From the NCBI GenBank assembly GCA_963817515.1, contig CAWFPJ010000012.1:248001-312000 (forward strand): a stretch of DNA of 64,000 bases, written 5' to 3'. Positions 17,878-26,231 of the stretch are shown here, piece after piece; the stretch's first letter is position 1; the number at the start of each line of letters is the position of its first letter. The notes beneath the pieces were generated by a model. That model worked only from the letters and a program-made list of their open reading frames with translations. It searched no databases and was not told the DNA's origin. Position numbers and translations under genes: made by a program. The DNA comes from DATMNI01 sp963817515. Lineage in GTDB: Bacteria; Acidobacteriota; Terriglobia; Bryobacterales; Bryobacteraceae.

Positions 17878-18786
17878 ATGTTTATCCAAGTACCGGTCCT
17901 GCTGATCCTCTGTGCTGCCCTGCTGGCGGCACAGGTACCCACGATTCCAAATGAACCCTCGGCAGCCTTTCGAACTGACCTCAACACCAGCCTGCAAAAC
18001 GCGGCTTCGCTCACCGGCAGCTACTCGAACCCGGTATGGATTACCTCTCTGATTTTCGCGAAGATCACAGGCGTTCCAGCATTTGTGGATAAGACCATAG
18101 CTAACTCTTACGCCGCCGGCGCGAAGCAGACGTTTCAAGCTAGCGCCTCCACGGCGGGAATGAATTTTGGCGGAGTGGCTTCAGATCCGTCAACATTGGC
18201 GGAAGGCGATACCTGGTACCGGACGGATCTGCATGTGACGCGGCAATACCAGAACGGAGTAGCTGTGACGGTGGGCGCCACGGGCCCCACTGGGCTGACG
18301 GGCGCAACCGGACCAACCGGGCCGGCGCCGGCCACTCCCTTCACTGCGGTCGATGGCGGCTGCACGTATCTCGCACAGCCCGAGCCGAGTGAGTCCTGCG
18401 CCATTCCCTACACGAAGTTCACCGGGTTCACAGGGTCATCCACGGGCTTCGTCGCGTTCTTCACTTTGCCTGCCCATTTCTCCGTTCGCTCCTGCCTCAT
18501 CGAGGTAGGAAGCGGATTCACCAGCAGCGGAAATATCACAGCCATGACGGCGGCATTGGGTACGGCGGCTTCACCGACCGGCTATGGCTCGTCGTACGCG
18601 GTGCTGCCGATGCCCACGCCGCCTTTACAGGAGTGGCCCTGCTCAGGGGTCACACTGGCGACCACCATTAACGGTAGCCAGGCGGTGGGGATTACGCTGA
18701 GCGTCACCAATTCGGCGCCAGGCTTCTTGAGCACACTTACTGCTGGATCTCTTACGTTGACCCTCAATGGCGTGGTGGCACGATGA
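17878..18786 (+). CDS. Secreted protein with a short collagen-like stretch
   Basis: 302 residues with a Sec signal peptide (cleavage near LLAAQ). The middle reads GDTWYRTDLHVTRQYQNG, a pattern seen in phage-tail and fibre-like proteins, followed by five or six Gly-X-Tyr triplets (GATGPTGLTGATGPTGP, about residues 131-147). The C-terminal 140 residues look like a beta-rich trimer head. The arrangement of stalk, short collagen-like triple helix and head suggests a small trimeric surface fibre; this is inference. An AAAGGGA sequence precedes the ATG, and its stop overlaps the next start (ATGA). Confidence 0.7.
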   Translation: MFIQVPVLLILCAALLAAQVPTIPNEPSAAFRTDLNTSLQNAASLTGSYSNPVWITSLIFAKITGVPAFVDKTIANSYAAGAKQTFQASASTAGMNFGGVASDPSTLAEGDTWYRTDLHVTRQYQNGVAVTVGATGPTGLTGATGPTGPAPATPFTAVDGGCTYLAQPEPSESCAIPYTKFTGFTGSSTGFVAFFTLPAHFSVRSCLIEVGSGFTSSGNITAMTAALGTAASPTGYGSSYAVLPMPTPPLQEWPCSGVTLATTINGSQAVGITLSVTNSAPGFLSTLTAGSLTLTLNGVVAR

Positions 18787-21700
18787 CGAATGTTCTTGAG
18801 CCCGTGGCCGCGCGCGTCTTCCGTGGGGCGTTGCACTGCATCGCAGCCTTGGCGCTCTGCTCCTCCGCCTTCGGCGCGGCATACCCTGCCTGCCAGGGCT
18901 ACGCGAACGTGATCCCGTTCACCTACAATCCCAGCGGGGCGGCACTGAGCGGCGCACTCACCGGCTTCCCGCAGATGTTTTACGTCACGGATGCGAAGCT
19001 GAAGAGCGCGGTGAACGGCGGAAACATCGCCAATGCCAGCGCCTTCGACACGTGCGTTTCGAGTGTCGACGACGTGACCAGTTGGCCGTTTCAAATCGAG
19101 AAATACGACGGTACCGCTGGCACGCTGTGGTTCTATTTCCGTCCCACCACGACGTTGACGACGGCGGTCACTTACCACCTGTGGGTGGGCAAAGTCACGG
19201 CGACGAATCCCAGCACGACGGCGGTGTGGGCTGGGAATTACAGCCGCGTGATGTTGCTGCAAGAGACTGGAACACCGAACGGCGCGGGCACAGGGGTGTA
19301 TAAGGATTCGACCTCCAACGCCGCCAACAGCACCGGCGGCACCAACCCGACCCAGGTAACCGGCCTGATTGGCAAGGCCCAGTCCTTTGCTCCTGCCAGC
19401 AGCCAATGGATCGCGCTCAAGGCCACTATTGGCAGTGGCTCACAAACCGTACAGATTCTTGCAACTCCGGCTGTCCAGGCAGCCTCGAATATCATTTGGG
19501 ACGGCAGGCCCATCGGGTGCGGCGGCAACGCTGCCTGGATGAACATCGCGGCTACCACCGGATTTCTTCAATGCAAGAACGGCACCAACATTGCCGTTGG
19601 GACGACAGACGTGCGCGGCGCGGCTCACGTGCTGGGCTGCCAGTTTACCGGCAGCACCAGCACCCTGCCATTCGTCGATGGTGTGGCTCAAGGAACGGGC
19701 GCGGCCGGTGGCCCTCCAGCGGCCGAATCCGTCGCCGCAGAACTAGGGAAAGATTGCGGCACGTCGTCGTTTTACAACGGCACATTTCAGAACTTCGAGA
19801 GCAGCCAGGCATTATCCGCCGACTGGATGAAGCTCGAAGCGTATCAGACCCTCAACGCGGCCACCGTAGTGACTCTCGGGGCGGCAACTGCCAAGCCGAT
19901 CATTACGAACTTTGCCTGCTCGCCTGCGACAGTCACCATGCTTACCAGCACGACCTGCACGGGAACTCAGGTCAACGGAACCACCAACCTGATCGCGGGC
20001 GGCGGCGATTCCTCGGCGTCAACCTCCGGCACCTTCACGCCGGACTTCAATACGTTCTACTCGTATACGGTATGCAACACGGCCGGCTGCAGTCAGGCGA
20101 CCTTCAGCGTGGTGGTAAACGCCATCGCCGCCACTGGCTCTAACCCGGTTCTGAGCGCGGTTTCCTGCACGCCGTTTTCGGACTCGGTTCAATGCAGCGC
20201 CACCAGCGACACGGTTTCCCAGTTCGCGGTGTTCTGCGGAACGAACACCAACGGCGGCGGCACGGCCACGCCCACCGGCAACACATGGACCACCGGCACG
20301 CTCTGGCCTTTGAGCAGCACGGCGGACGGCGCGGCCAGCGCGGGAAACTGGGGCCGGGTGCATCTCAAGAATGCCGCCGTCGTGATCGGCGGACCGAACG
20401 CCTCCCATGGCCTACCACTGTTCTGTATGGTTCAGGCAACCAACGCTTTCGGCGGACCCACCAACTCTACGCAGCAGTCGGTGGCCACCCTCGCGGCGAC
20501 TGTCACGACACCATTCCGGTTCAATAATACCGGCCAGATCCCCTACACCCGCCCGAACTCTCAGTACGACGGCAGCGAGGGCATGCCGAATAACGGCTTC
20601 TGGGTTGACGGCGACACCCAGTACATCACGATGGGCGACGATGGGCTGTTCTACGGCAAGTCCACAGACAACGGCGGAGTGAAGAACCTCTCCCTCAATA
20701 CCGGCGGCCCTGGAGTGTTCAACTGGCAAGACGGCAAGATCCTCACGGCCACGCAGCCGCTCGGTGTGAATACGGCTTTTAATGACCAGTCTTTCGTCGC
20801 GGATGCCTTGGACATGACCGCCCGCGACGGCTGCATGTACATTGCCTTGCTGGCCCGGGTCATTCTGGGCACGGGCCAGATCAAGAGCTGCGATCACTGG
20901 ATCACGTCGACGTGGAGCAATACCAATATCGGGCCGAACGCGCCACCGGTTGCCGGGCTCGACCTGACTAAGCACACGGCGGCCATCACCGCTTCGTCGG
21001 GTGACGGTACCACCATGTCGCTTACCATGTCGGGCGGCTGGGGCGGCTTTCCGCCCCCAGTCAACCGCCTGCTCTCCATCGTCGGCGGAAACTGTAGCGG
21101 GCGCTGGATCACGGCATCGAGCGATGCCACGCACGTTACTTTTCTTTCTGCTGTTACCACCACCTGCGTGGCCTCCGTGGTTTCCTGGTTTCCGTTCATG
21201 TGGGATGTGAACTATGTCTTGTCCGGAATCCGCTGCCCTGGCACAACCGGCTGCCCGCCCGTGCAAGGGATGGATGCGTATCAGTATTACCTGTCGCCTC
21301 ATGACCGGTGGCCAGCCGCTTGGGTGCGGGTTCGCCGGGAGAATATGCCGCTTCAGACTCACGCCAGCTACCAATGCTTTGGAGGCACACCGGGCACGAA
21401 TGCCGATTGGCTGGACGATACGAAATGGTTCACGCTTCCCTTTGCGGGGCCTATCGGTATCCTTGCTGTTAATGCCGCCCCATGCACCAATCCCACCGGC
21501 GGCCCGTTTAATAACGTGACCGGCTGGTATAAACAGCACATCGACTTTGTTCCATCCTTCAACCGCTTCCAGCTCTCGGCGTATTGGGACCAGGCGAGTA
21601 GCCCTTCCGGTTCGATGGGGAACGGGAATCCTTACTGGGATATCGGCGATACACCCATCGGCGCGATCCCGGCAGTGCCGGTAGGGCACATCCGGCCGGA

Positions 21701-22688
21701 CTTGTTCAGAAACCCCGGCATGACTCCCAGCTTCCCCAATTGCATCGCTGGCACGTGGGTGCAGGATTCAGTCTCTCCGCTCACAGGGCATCAGACCTGC
21801 GTTGCTTCTGGTGGTCCGAACAAAGGACCGCAAACCGGCGGTGATAAATCCGGCTATACGATCTGGACCTTCCAGGTTCCCTACGTGGACGCTTCGATTC
21901 CGAGAGTGGCCCGCTCCCTGATCTCTTTCAGCGGCGGCGGACGAACGCACATTGCCAACGGCCTGCAGTATTTCGCGAACCTCAAAGACCCCGCATTCGG
22001 CCTCGGACTCAAAGATCAGATGGGGAATTTTCCGACCACACTAGCCTCGGGTAAGCCGATCATGGATCAGTACGGCATGATCTTAGGACCGCAGGGGGAA
22101 ACTCCCAACACGACGGACGGAATCACCTGGACCGGCACGGAAAACTACCTCCTCACCACCGGCCTCACGTCCAACATCGGCGCGGCCTTCTCAGCGGTGG
22201 TCTGCTTCGGCCATGCGCCATACACCGTGAGTGTCTTCGGGCAAGGCCCGGTGACGGTGAACCCGATTGTCAGCGGGGAAGTGGTCGCCAATTACAGCAA
22301 CACGTTTAGCATCGTGCGCCACCTGGCCAACTCCACCTGGGACGTGGTGGTGCGGGGCACGACCATCGGGGCCATCACAATTCCAGAAGGTTCTTTCGGC
22401 TGCGTCATGATCGTGTCAACGGGAACCGGCGCCAACGGGGTGGCGGTCTATCGCAGTGACGATGCGTACGGCACGCCATCCTTGACGGGCACGGCGGCGA
22501 CCGCCGCGGCAGCGGGAACGCTTTCTATCGGCAGCGGCACCACGTCATTGCATGGCCATCTTTCGAACGTCTTGATCTGGAACCGCGCGCTGTCGCCTGC
22601 CGAGGTTCAGCGGGAGTTTGCAGTCCTGGGTGCGGACATGCTGTCACGAGATCCCTCCTACAAGATGGCGCGGATCGCCGGGTATTAA
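18783..22688 (+). CDS. Very large secreted LamG-containing protein, paralogue of the protein at 14344
   Basis: 1301 residues, coupled to the preceding gene by ATGA overlap. After an N-terminal region with a signal-like hydrophobic segment (about residues 15-33), it has a DUF2341-like domain (CQGYANVIPFTYNPSG...), a LamG-like domain (about 140-365), Ig/fibronectin-like repeats and a large central domain. Shared features with the 14344 protein include YNDQYNG/NSQYDGSEG before the central domain and KYQYY/AYQYY inside it. It ends with another LamG-like domain (LSNVLIWNRALSPAEVQREF). The Asp-box seen in the paralogue is not clearly kept. Probably a surface glycan-binding partner of the upstream proteins. 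Confidence 0.8.
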   Translation: MTNVLEPVAARVFRGALHCIAALALCSSAFGAAYPACQGYANVIPFTYNPSGAALSGALTGFPQMFYVTDAKLKSAVNGGNIANASAFDTCVSSVDDVTSWPFQIEKYDGTAGTLWFYFRPTTTLTTAVTYHLWVGKVTATNPSTTAVWAGNYSRVMLLQETGTPNGAGTGVYKDSTSNAANSTGGTNPTQVTGLIGKAQSFAPASSQWIALKATIGSGSQTVQILATPAVQAASNIIWDGRPIGCGGNAAWMNIAATTGFLQCKNGTNIAVGTTDVRGAAHVLGCQFTGSTSTLPFVDGVAQGTGAAGGPPAAESVAAELGKDCGTSSFYNGTFQNFESSQALSADWMKLEAYQTLNAATVVTLGAATAKPIITNFACSPATVTMLTSTTCTGTQVNGTTNLIAGGGDSSASTSGTFTPDFNTFYSYTVCNTAGCSQATFSVVVNAIAATGSNPVLSAVSCTPFSDSVQCSATSDTVSQFAVFCGTNTNGGGTATPTGNTWTTGTLWPLSSTADGAASAGNWGRVHLKNAAVVIGGPNASHGLPLFCMVQATNAFGGPTNSTQQSVATLAATVTTPFRFNNTGQIPYTRPNSQYDGSEGMPNNGFWVDGDTQYITMGDDGLFYGKSTDNGGVKNLSLNTGGPGVFNWQDGKILTATQPLGVNTAFNDQSFVADALDMTARDGCMYIALLARVILGTGQIKSCDHWITSTWSNTNIGPNAPPVAGLDLTKHTAAITASSGDGTTMSLTMSGGWGGFPPPVNRLLSIVGGNCSGRWITASSDATHVTFLSAVTTTCVASVVSWFPFMWDVNYVLSGIRCPGTTGCPPVQGMDAYQYYLSPHDRWPAAWVRVRRENMPLQTHASYQCFGGTPGTNADWLDDTKWFTLPFAGPIGILAVNAAPCTNPTGGPFNNVTGWYKQHIDFVPSFNRFQLSAYWDQASSPSGSMGNGNPYWDIGDTPIGAIPAVPVGHIRPDLFRNPGMTPSFPNCIAGTWVQDSVSPLTGHQTCVASGGPNKGPQTGGDKSGYTIWTFQVPYVDASIPRVARSLISFSGGGRTHIANGLQYFANLKDPAFGLGLKDQMGNFPTTLASGKPIMDQYGMILGPQGETPNTTDGITWTGTENYLLTTGLTSNIGAAFSAVVCFGHAPYTVSVFGQGPVTVNPIVSGEVVANYSNTFSIVRHLANSTWDVVVRGTTIGAITIPEGSFGCVMIVSTGTGANGVAVYRSDDAYGTPSLTGTAATAAAAGTLSIGSGTTSLHGHLSNVLIWNRALSPAEVQREFAVLGADMLSRDPSYKMARIAGY

Positions 22689-22712
22689 AGCAGGGTATTA
22701 TGCGGGGTATTA
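22678..22712. repeat. Three spaced GGGTATTA repeats
   Basis: GGGTATTA occurs three times, starting inside the last codons of the large secreted protein and continuing into the gap, spaced about 16 bp apart. It lies just upstream of the GT4 glycosyltransferase. Could be chance slippage of the gene end or a small operator. Confidence 0.45.
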
Positions 22713-22770
22713 AGCCATGGCGATACGATGAAGCGCTGGACAGGCACCGCCTCTGTGCCATCATGACAAT

Positions 22771-23928
22771 TTGACGGAGTCGTACCTCAGCTTTGAAAAC
22801 CCCGGGAACGCGACCCGCCGCTGGCCCGTCCTGTTGATGGCCCGCGAACTGGGCCTGGGGGGTACGGAACGCCAACTGGCAGAGACCGCGATGTCCCTGG
22901 ACCGCAATCGGTTTGATCCGCACGTGGGCTGCTTTCACTCCGGCGGCTTTCGGGAGCGCGAACTGCGCCAAGCGGGCATTCCGATTGCGGAGTTCCCGGT
23001 TCGCTCGCTGATCTCTCTCTCGGCTCTCACCGGAGCCGGCCACATGGGCCGGTACCTTGCCGATCACGGCATCCGGCTGGTGCATACCTTCGACGTGCCG
23101 GCCGACCTCTTCGGCGTACCCGTGGCGCGCCTGTTCCGAACTCCCGTGGTTCTGTCCAGCCAACGCGCCCACCGCGCTCTTACGCCCGGCGCCACGCGTC
23201 ACTTGCTGCGCTTGACCGACCGCATGGTGGATGGCATCGTGGTGAACAGCCAGTCGGTGGCGCGGGAACTGGTTGCACATGACGGCGTGCCGCAGTCGCT
23301 ACTTCACCTGGCCTACAACGGAATCGATACCGGCATTTTTTGTCCACAGGGCAATGCGGCGGAACTACCCTGGCCTGATGCGGAGTGCGTGATCGGCGTG
23401 GTATGCGCGCTGCGCCCCGAAAAAGGTTTGCACCTGCTGCTGGATGCCTTCGCACAAGTAAGGGCCGCCTGGCCGGGCGCGCGGTTGCTGATTGTGGGAA
23501 GCGGGCCCATGCTGCCGGAAATGGAAGCCCGGGCAGCGGCGCTGAACCTGGGCGGCGCTTGCCACTTTCAAAGTGCGGCCGCGAACGTGGCGGAGTGGTT
23601 GAGAGTCATGGATATCTTCGTTCTGCCTTCGCTCTCCGAAGCCCTGTCGAACTCCCTGATGGAGGCGATGGCCTGCGGCTGTTGCGCCATCGCATCCGAT
23701 ACGGGAGGCAATCCCGAACTGGTTCGAGACGGCGAAACGGGCCTGCTGTTTCCAGCGGGCGATGCCCTGGCGCTAGCCGCATGTCTTCGGAGGGTGCTCG
23801 GCGATGTCCCGCGGCGCCGCCGTCTTGGTGAGAACGCCGCGCACCTGATGCGGAACAGCTTTAGCCGCGAAACGGCGGCGCAGGCCATGGGCGCAATCTA
23901 CGCCAGCTACCTGGAGCAAATCGGATGA
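22771..23928 (+). CDS. GT4-family glycosyltransferase
   Basis: 385 residues with a GT-B fold. The N-terminal acceptor domain contains LLMARELGLGGTERQLAE with the glycine loop; the C-terminal donor domain has VVCALRPEKGLHLLLDAF and the GT4 motif PSLSEALSNSLMEAMACG with the glutamates that bind the sugar nucleotide (about residues 285-305). It would add a sugar to a lipid-linked or polysaccharide acceptor in the cytosol. The best start is TTG 22771; the next in-frame ATG (codon 23) would remove part of the first strand. It lies 82 bp after the secreted-protein operon, so it may act on those proteins or on a surface glycan. Confidence 0.9.
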   Translation: MTESYLSFENPGNATRRWPVLLMARELGLGGTERQLAETAMSLDRNRFDPHVGCFHSGGFRERELRQAGIPIAEFPVRSLISLSALTGAGHMGRYLADHGIRLVHTFDVPADLFGVPVARLFRTPVVLSSQRAHRALTPGATRHLLRLTDRMVDGIVVNSQSVARELVAHDGVPQSLLHLAYNGIDTGIFCPQGNAAELPWPDAECVIGVVCALRPEKGLHLLLDAFAQVRAAWPGARLLIVGSGPMLPEMEARAAALNLGGACHFQSAAANVAEWLRVMDIFVLPSLSEALSNSLMEAMACGCCAIASDTGGNPELVRDGETGLLFPAGDALALAACLRRVLGDVPRRRRLGENAAHLMRNSFSRETAAQAMGAIYASYLEQIG

Positions 23929-23931
23929 ATT

Positions 23932-25602
23932 CTACGGAGTTAGTGGCTGCCCTTCGGTGCATCGGTACGAACCCGCGCGCACGTTCTTGAATTCCTGCAC
24001 CGCGCCGCTCGGCCATTCGATCACCACCCGGCCGGCCGCCTCTCGCTTGCCCAGGCCGAAGGTCAGGGTGAGCTCGGATTGCGAAAGGTAGCTGGAGCCG
24101 GATTTCACGCGCCTGGATTGCGCCCCGTCGGGCCCGAAGACGCGCACCAGGGCTCCGATCGCGTCGCGATTCGATTTGGTGCCGGTCAGCCGCAGCCTCA
24201 AGCCACGGTTTCCGGATGTCAGATCGCTGCGGTAGAGAAACGCCCCGCCCTGGTTGGTCGTGATCAGAAGATCCAGGTCGCCGTCGCGGTCGAAGTCGCC
24301 GTACGCCAGGCCGCGCGCCACCTTAGCGGTTGCGAAGCCCACCGCCGCGGCCACGTCCCGAAAGCCCGCCTGGCCGTGGTTGAGAATGCCGTCGTTGAGG
24401 AACAGGTGGGGAGGCTGCGCGTACCCCACGTTGCCGTGGATCCGGCGAACGGTTTCGTCGATATGTCCATTCACGGCGACCAGGTCCAGATACCCGTCCA
24501 GGTTGATGTCGAGGAAAGCGCAGCCGAATCCGAGGCTGGATCGGGACGCCTGGCCTACGCCCGCCCCCTGCGCGATGTCTCTGTAGATGCCTTCACGAGT
24601 GGGGCGAAAGAGCGCCATCATTTCGTTGTCGAAGTTGGTGATGGCGATGCCTTCCATGCCGGAGTTGTCGAAATCGGCGGCGTCCACGCCCATGCCGGCG
24701 CGCGCTTTGCCATCCTCGCTGAACGCCACGCCGGCGCGCACCGCGACATCCTCGAAAGTTCCGTTGCGTAGATTGCGGTAGAGCTTGTTGGGCTGCGTAT
24801 CGTTAGCGATCATCAGGTCGGGCCAGCCGTCGCGGTCGTAATCGAGCAACGCCACACCCAGCGATTTGGAGGAGCTGTCGAAGATACCGCTCCGCGCCGT
24901 GACATCTTCAAAGGTGCCGTTCCCGCGGTTCCGGAAGAGCCAGCAGGTCTCGCCGTGAAAGGCTTCGGGCGTGCAGTATGATTTGCGCTTGCCGTCCACG
25001 CTACAGAAGACGTCGTGCGCCGGCGACCACTTGACGTAGTTGCAGACCAGCAGATCCAGCAGACCGTCGCGGTCGAAGTCAAACCACATGGCGGACGTGC
25101 TGAACGCGCTGCGGCCGCCCAGGCCGGCCTTTTCGGTGACGTCGACGAAGCGTCCGCGCCCGTTGTTCTGGAAGAGGCGGTTCTGTCCCACCGCCGTCAC
25201 CAGCAGGTCTGGAAAGCCGTCGTTGTTATAGTCCCCCACGGCCACCCCCATCCCGTACATCTCCACCGCCAGGCCGGCGCGCTCGGTGACATCCGCGAAC
25301 GTGCCGTTGCGATTGTTGCGGTATAGCCGCATCGTGCTGGGCGTGGCGCCGCGCTCACCGCGATGATCGGGCCAGTTGGTGCCGTTGACCAGCAGAATGT
25401 CCAGCCAGCCGTCGCCATCGTAGTCTAGAAACGCGCAGCCCGGGCCCATGGTTTCGGGCAGGTACTTGGCTCCGAACGCGCCGCTGTTATGGCGAAACTG
25501 GATGCCGGCCGACGCCGTAACGTCGGTCAGGCGAAAGTCCGGCGAGGCCGGCGCGGCGGCATTGGCGATGGCGGCCCCCAGCAGAAAAGTCCGGCGCGTC
25601 AC
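23932..25602 (-). CDS. CRTAC1-like secreted protein (FG-GAP/VCBS repeats with ASPIC/UnbV C-terminus)
   Basis: 556 residues. The N-terminus MTRRTFLLGAAIANAAA looks like a twin-arginine signal. Five or more FG-GAP/VCBS calcium-binding repeats follow (DYDGDGWLDILLVNG, DYNNDGFPDLLVTA, DFDRDGLLDLLVCN, DYDRDGWPDLMIAN, DINLDGYLDLVAVN), forming a beta-propeller. The last 90 residues are the ASPIC/UnbV domain (SGSSYLSQSELTLTFGLG, then VIEWPSG). It starts at GTG 25602 inside the TGA of the upstream regulator (GTGA), so kinase, regulator and this protein form one operon. Closely similar to the protein at 33509. Function of the family is not established. Confidence 0.88.
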   Translation of the reverse strand: MTRRTFLLGAAIANAAAPASPDFRLTDVTASAGIQFRHNSGAFGAKYLPETMGPGCAFLDYDGDGWLDILLVNGTNWPDHRGERGATPSTMRLYRNNRNGTFADVTERAGLAVEMYGMGVAVGDYNNDGFPDLLVTAVGQNRLFQNNGRGRFVDVTEKAGLGGRSAFSTSAMWFDFDRDGLLDLLVCNYVKWSPAHDVFCSVDGKRKSYCTPEAFHGETCWLFRNRGNGTFEDVTARSGIFDSSSKSLGVALLDYDRDGWPDLMIANDTQPNKLYRNLRNGTFEDVAVRAGVAFSEDGKARAGMGVDAADFDNSGMEGIAITNFDNEMMALFRPTREGIYRDIAQGAGVGQASRSSLGFGCAFLDINLDGYLDLVAVNGHIDETVRRIHGNVGYAQPPHLFLNDGILNHGQAGFRDVAAAVGFATAKVARGLAYGDFDRDGDLDLLITTNQGGAFLYRSDLTSGNRGLRLRLTGTKSNRDAIGALVRVFGPDGAQSRRVKSGSSYLSQSELTLTFGLGKREAAGRVVIEWPSGAVQEFKNVRAGSYRCTEGQPLTP

Positions 25603-26231
25603 GCGATGCTCACGAGGCCCTGGCGAATCGCGTACACCACCAGTTCGGCGGTATTGTGGATGCCGAACGCCTGCATGATATTGGCGCGGTGCACGGCGAT
25701 GGTGTTGGCGCTCAGCCCCAGGACCGCGGCGATTTCCTTGTTGGATTTGCCGTGCACGATCAACTGCAACACCTCGAGTTCGCGCGTGGTCAATTGCGGC
25801 GGCGCCCCGGCAGGCGGTTCGGCGAGCGCCCCCAGGCGGGGGTCCAGCACCTGCTTCCCGGCCGCCACCTGCTTCACCGCGGCCACCATTTCCAAATCCA
25901 TGGCGTTCTTGAGCAGATATCCGCGCACCCCGGCGTCCAGGCAGGTGCGGACGTAGGTGGCCTCGGAGTGCATGCTCAGAATCAGGATGGCGGTTTCGGG
26001 AGCGGTGCGCAGGATATGGCGCGAGGCCACGGCGCCGTTCATGCTGGGCAGCGCGAAATCCATCACCACCACGCGCGGCCGCAGTTCCGCCGCGAGTACC
26101 ACGGCCTGGTGGCCATCCTCGGCTTCGCCGACCACGCGAATGTCAGGGTCGTCTTCCAACATGCGCCGAAAGCCGCGCCGCACCAGGCTATGGTCATCCA
26201 CCAGCAGCACGGAAATTTCCGGCTCAGGCAT
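25599..26231 (-). CDS. NarL/FixJ-type response regulator
   Basis: 210 residues. The receiver domain (1-120) has the acidic pair in LLVDDHSLVRRG, phospho-acceptor Asp 58 in VVVMDFALPSMNG, and the conserved lysine in YLLKNAMD. The C-terminal LuxR-type helix-turn-helix is LTTRELEVLQLIVHGKSNKE with LGLSANTIAVHRANIMQAFG. It is paired with the histidine kinase upstream (8-nt overlap) and overlaps the CRTAC1-like gene downstream. Target promoters may include the divergent unit at 27690; that is inference. Confidence 0.95.
   Translation of the reverse strand: MPEPEISVLLVDDHSLVRRGFRRMLEDDPDIRVVGEAEDGHQAVVLAAELRPRVVVMDFALPSMNGAVASRHILRTAPETAILILSMHSEATYVRTCLDAGVRGYLLKNAMDLEMVAAVKQVAAGKQVLDPRLGALAEPPAGAPPQLTTRELEVLQLIVHGKSNKEIAAVLGLSANTIAVHRANIMQAFGIHNTAELVVYAIRQGLVSIA

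Noticed and set aside
20412..21689. 425-codon open frame on the minus strand
   Set aside because: Antisense of the giant secreted LamG protein; no domain, no start context.
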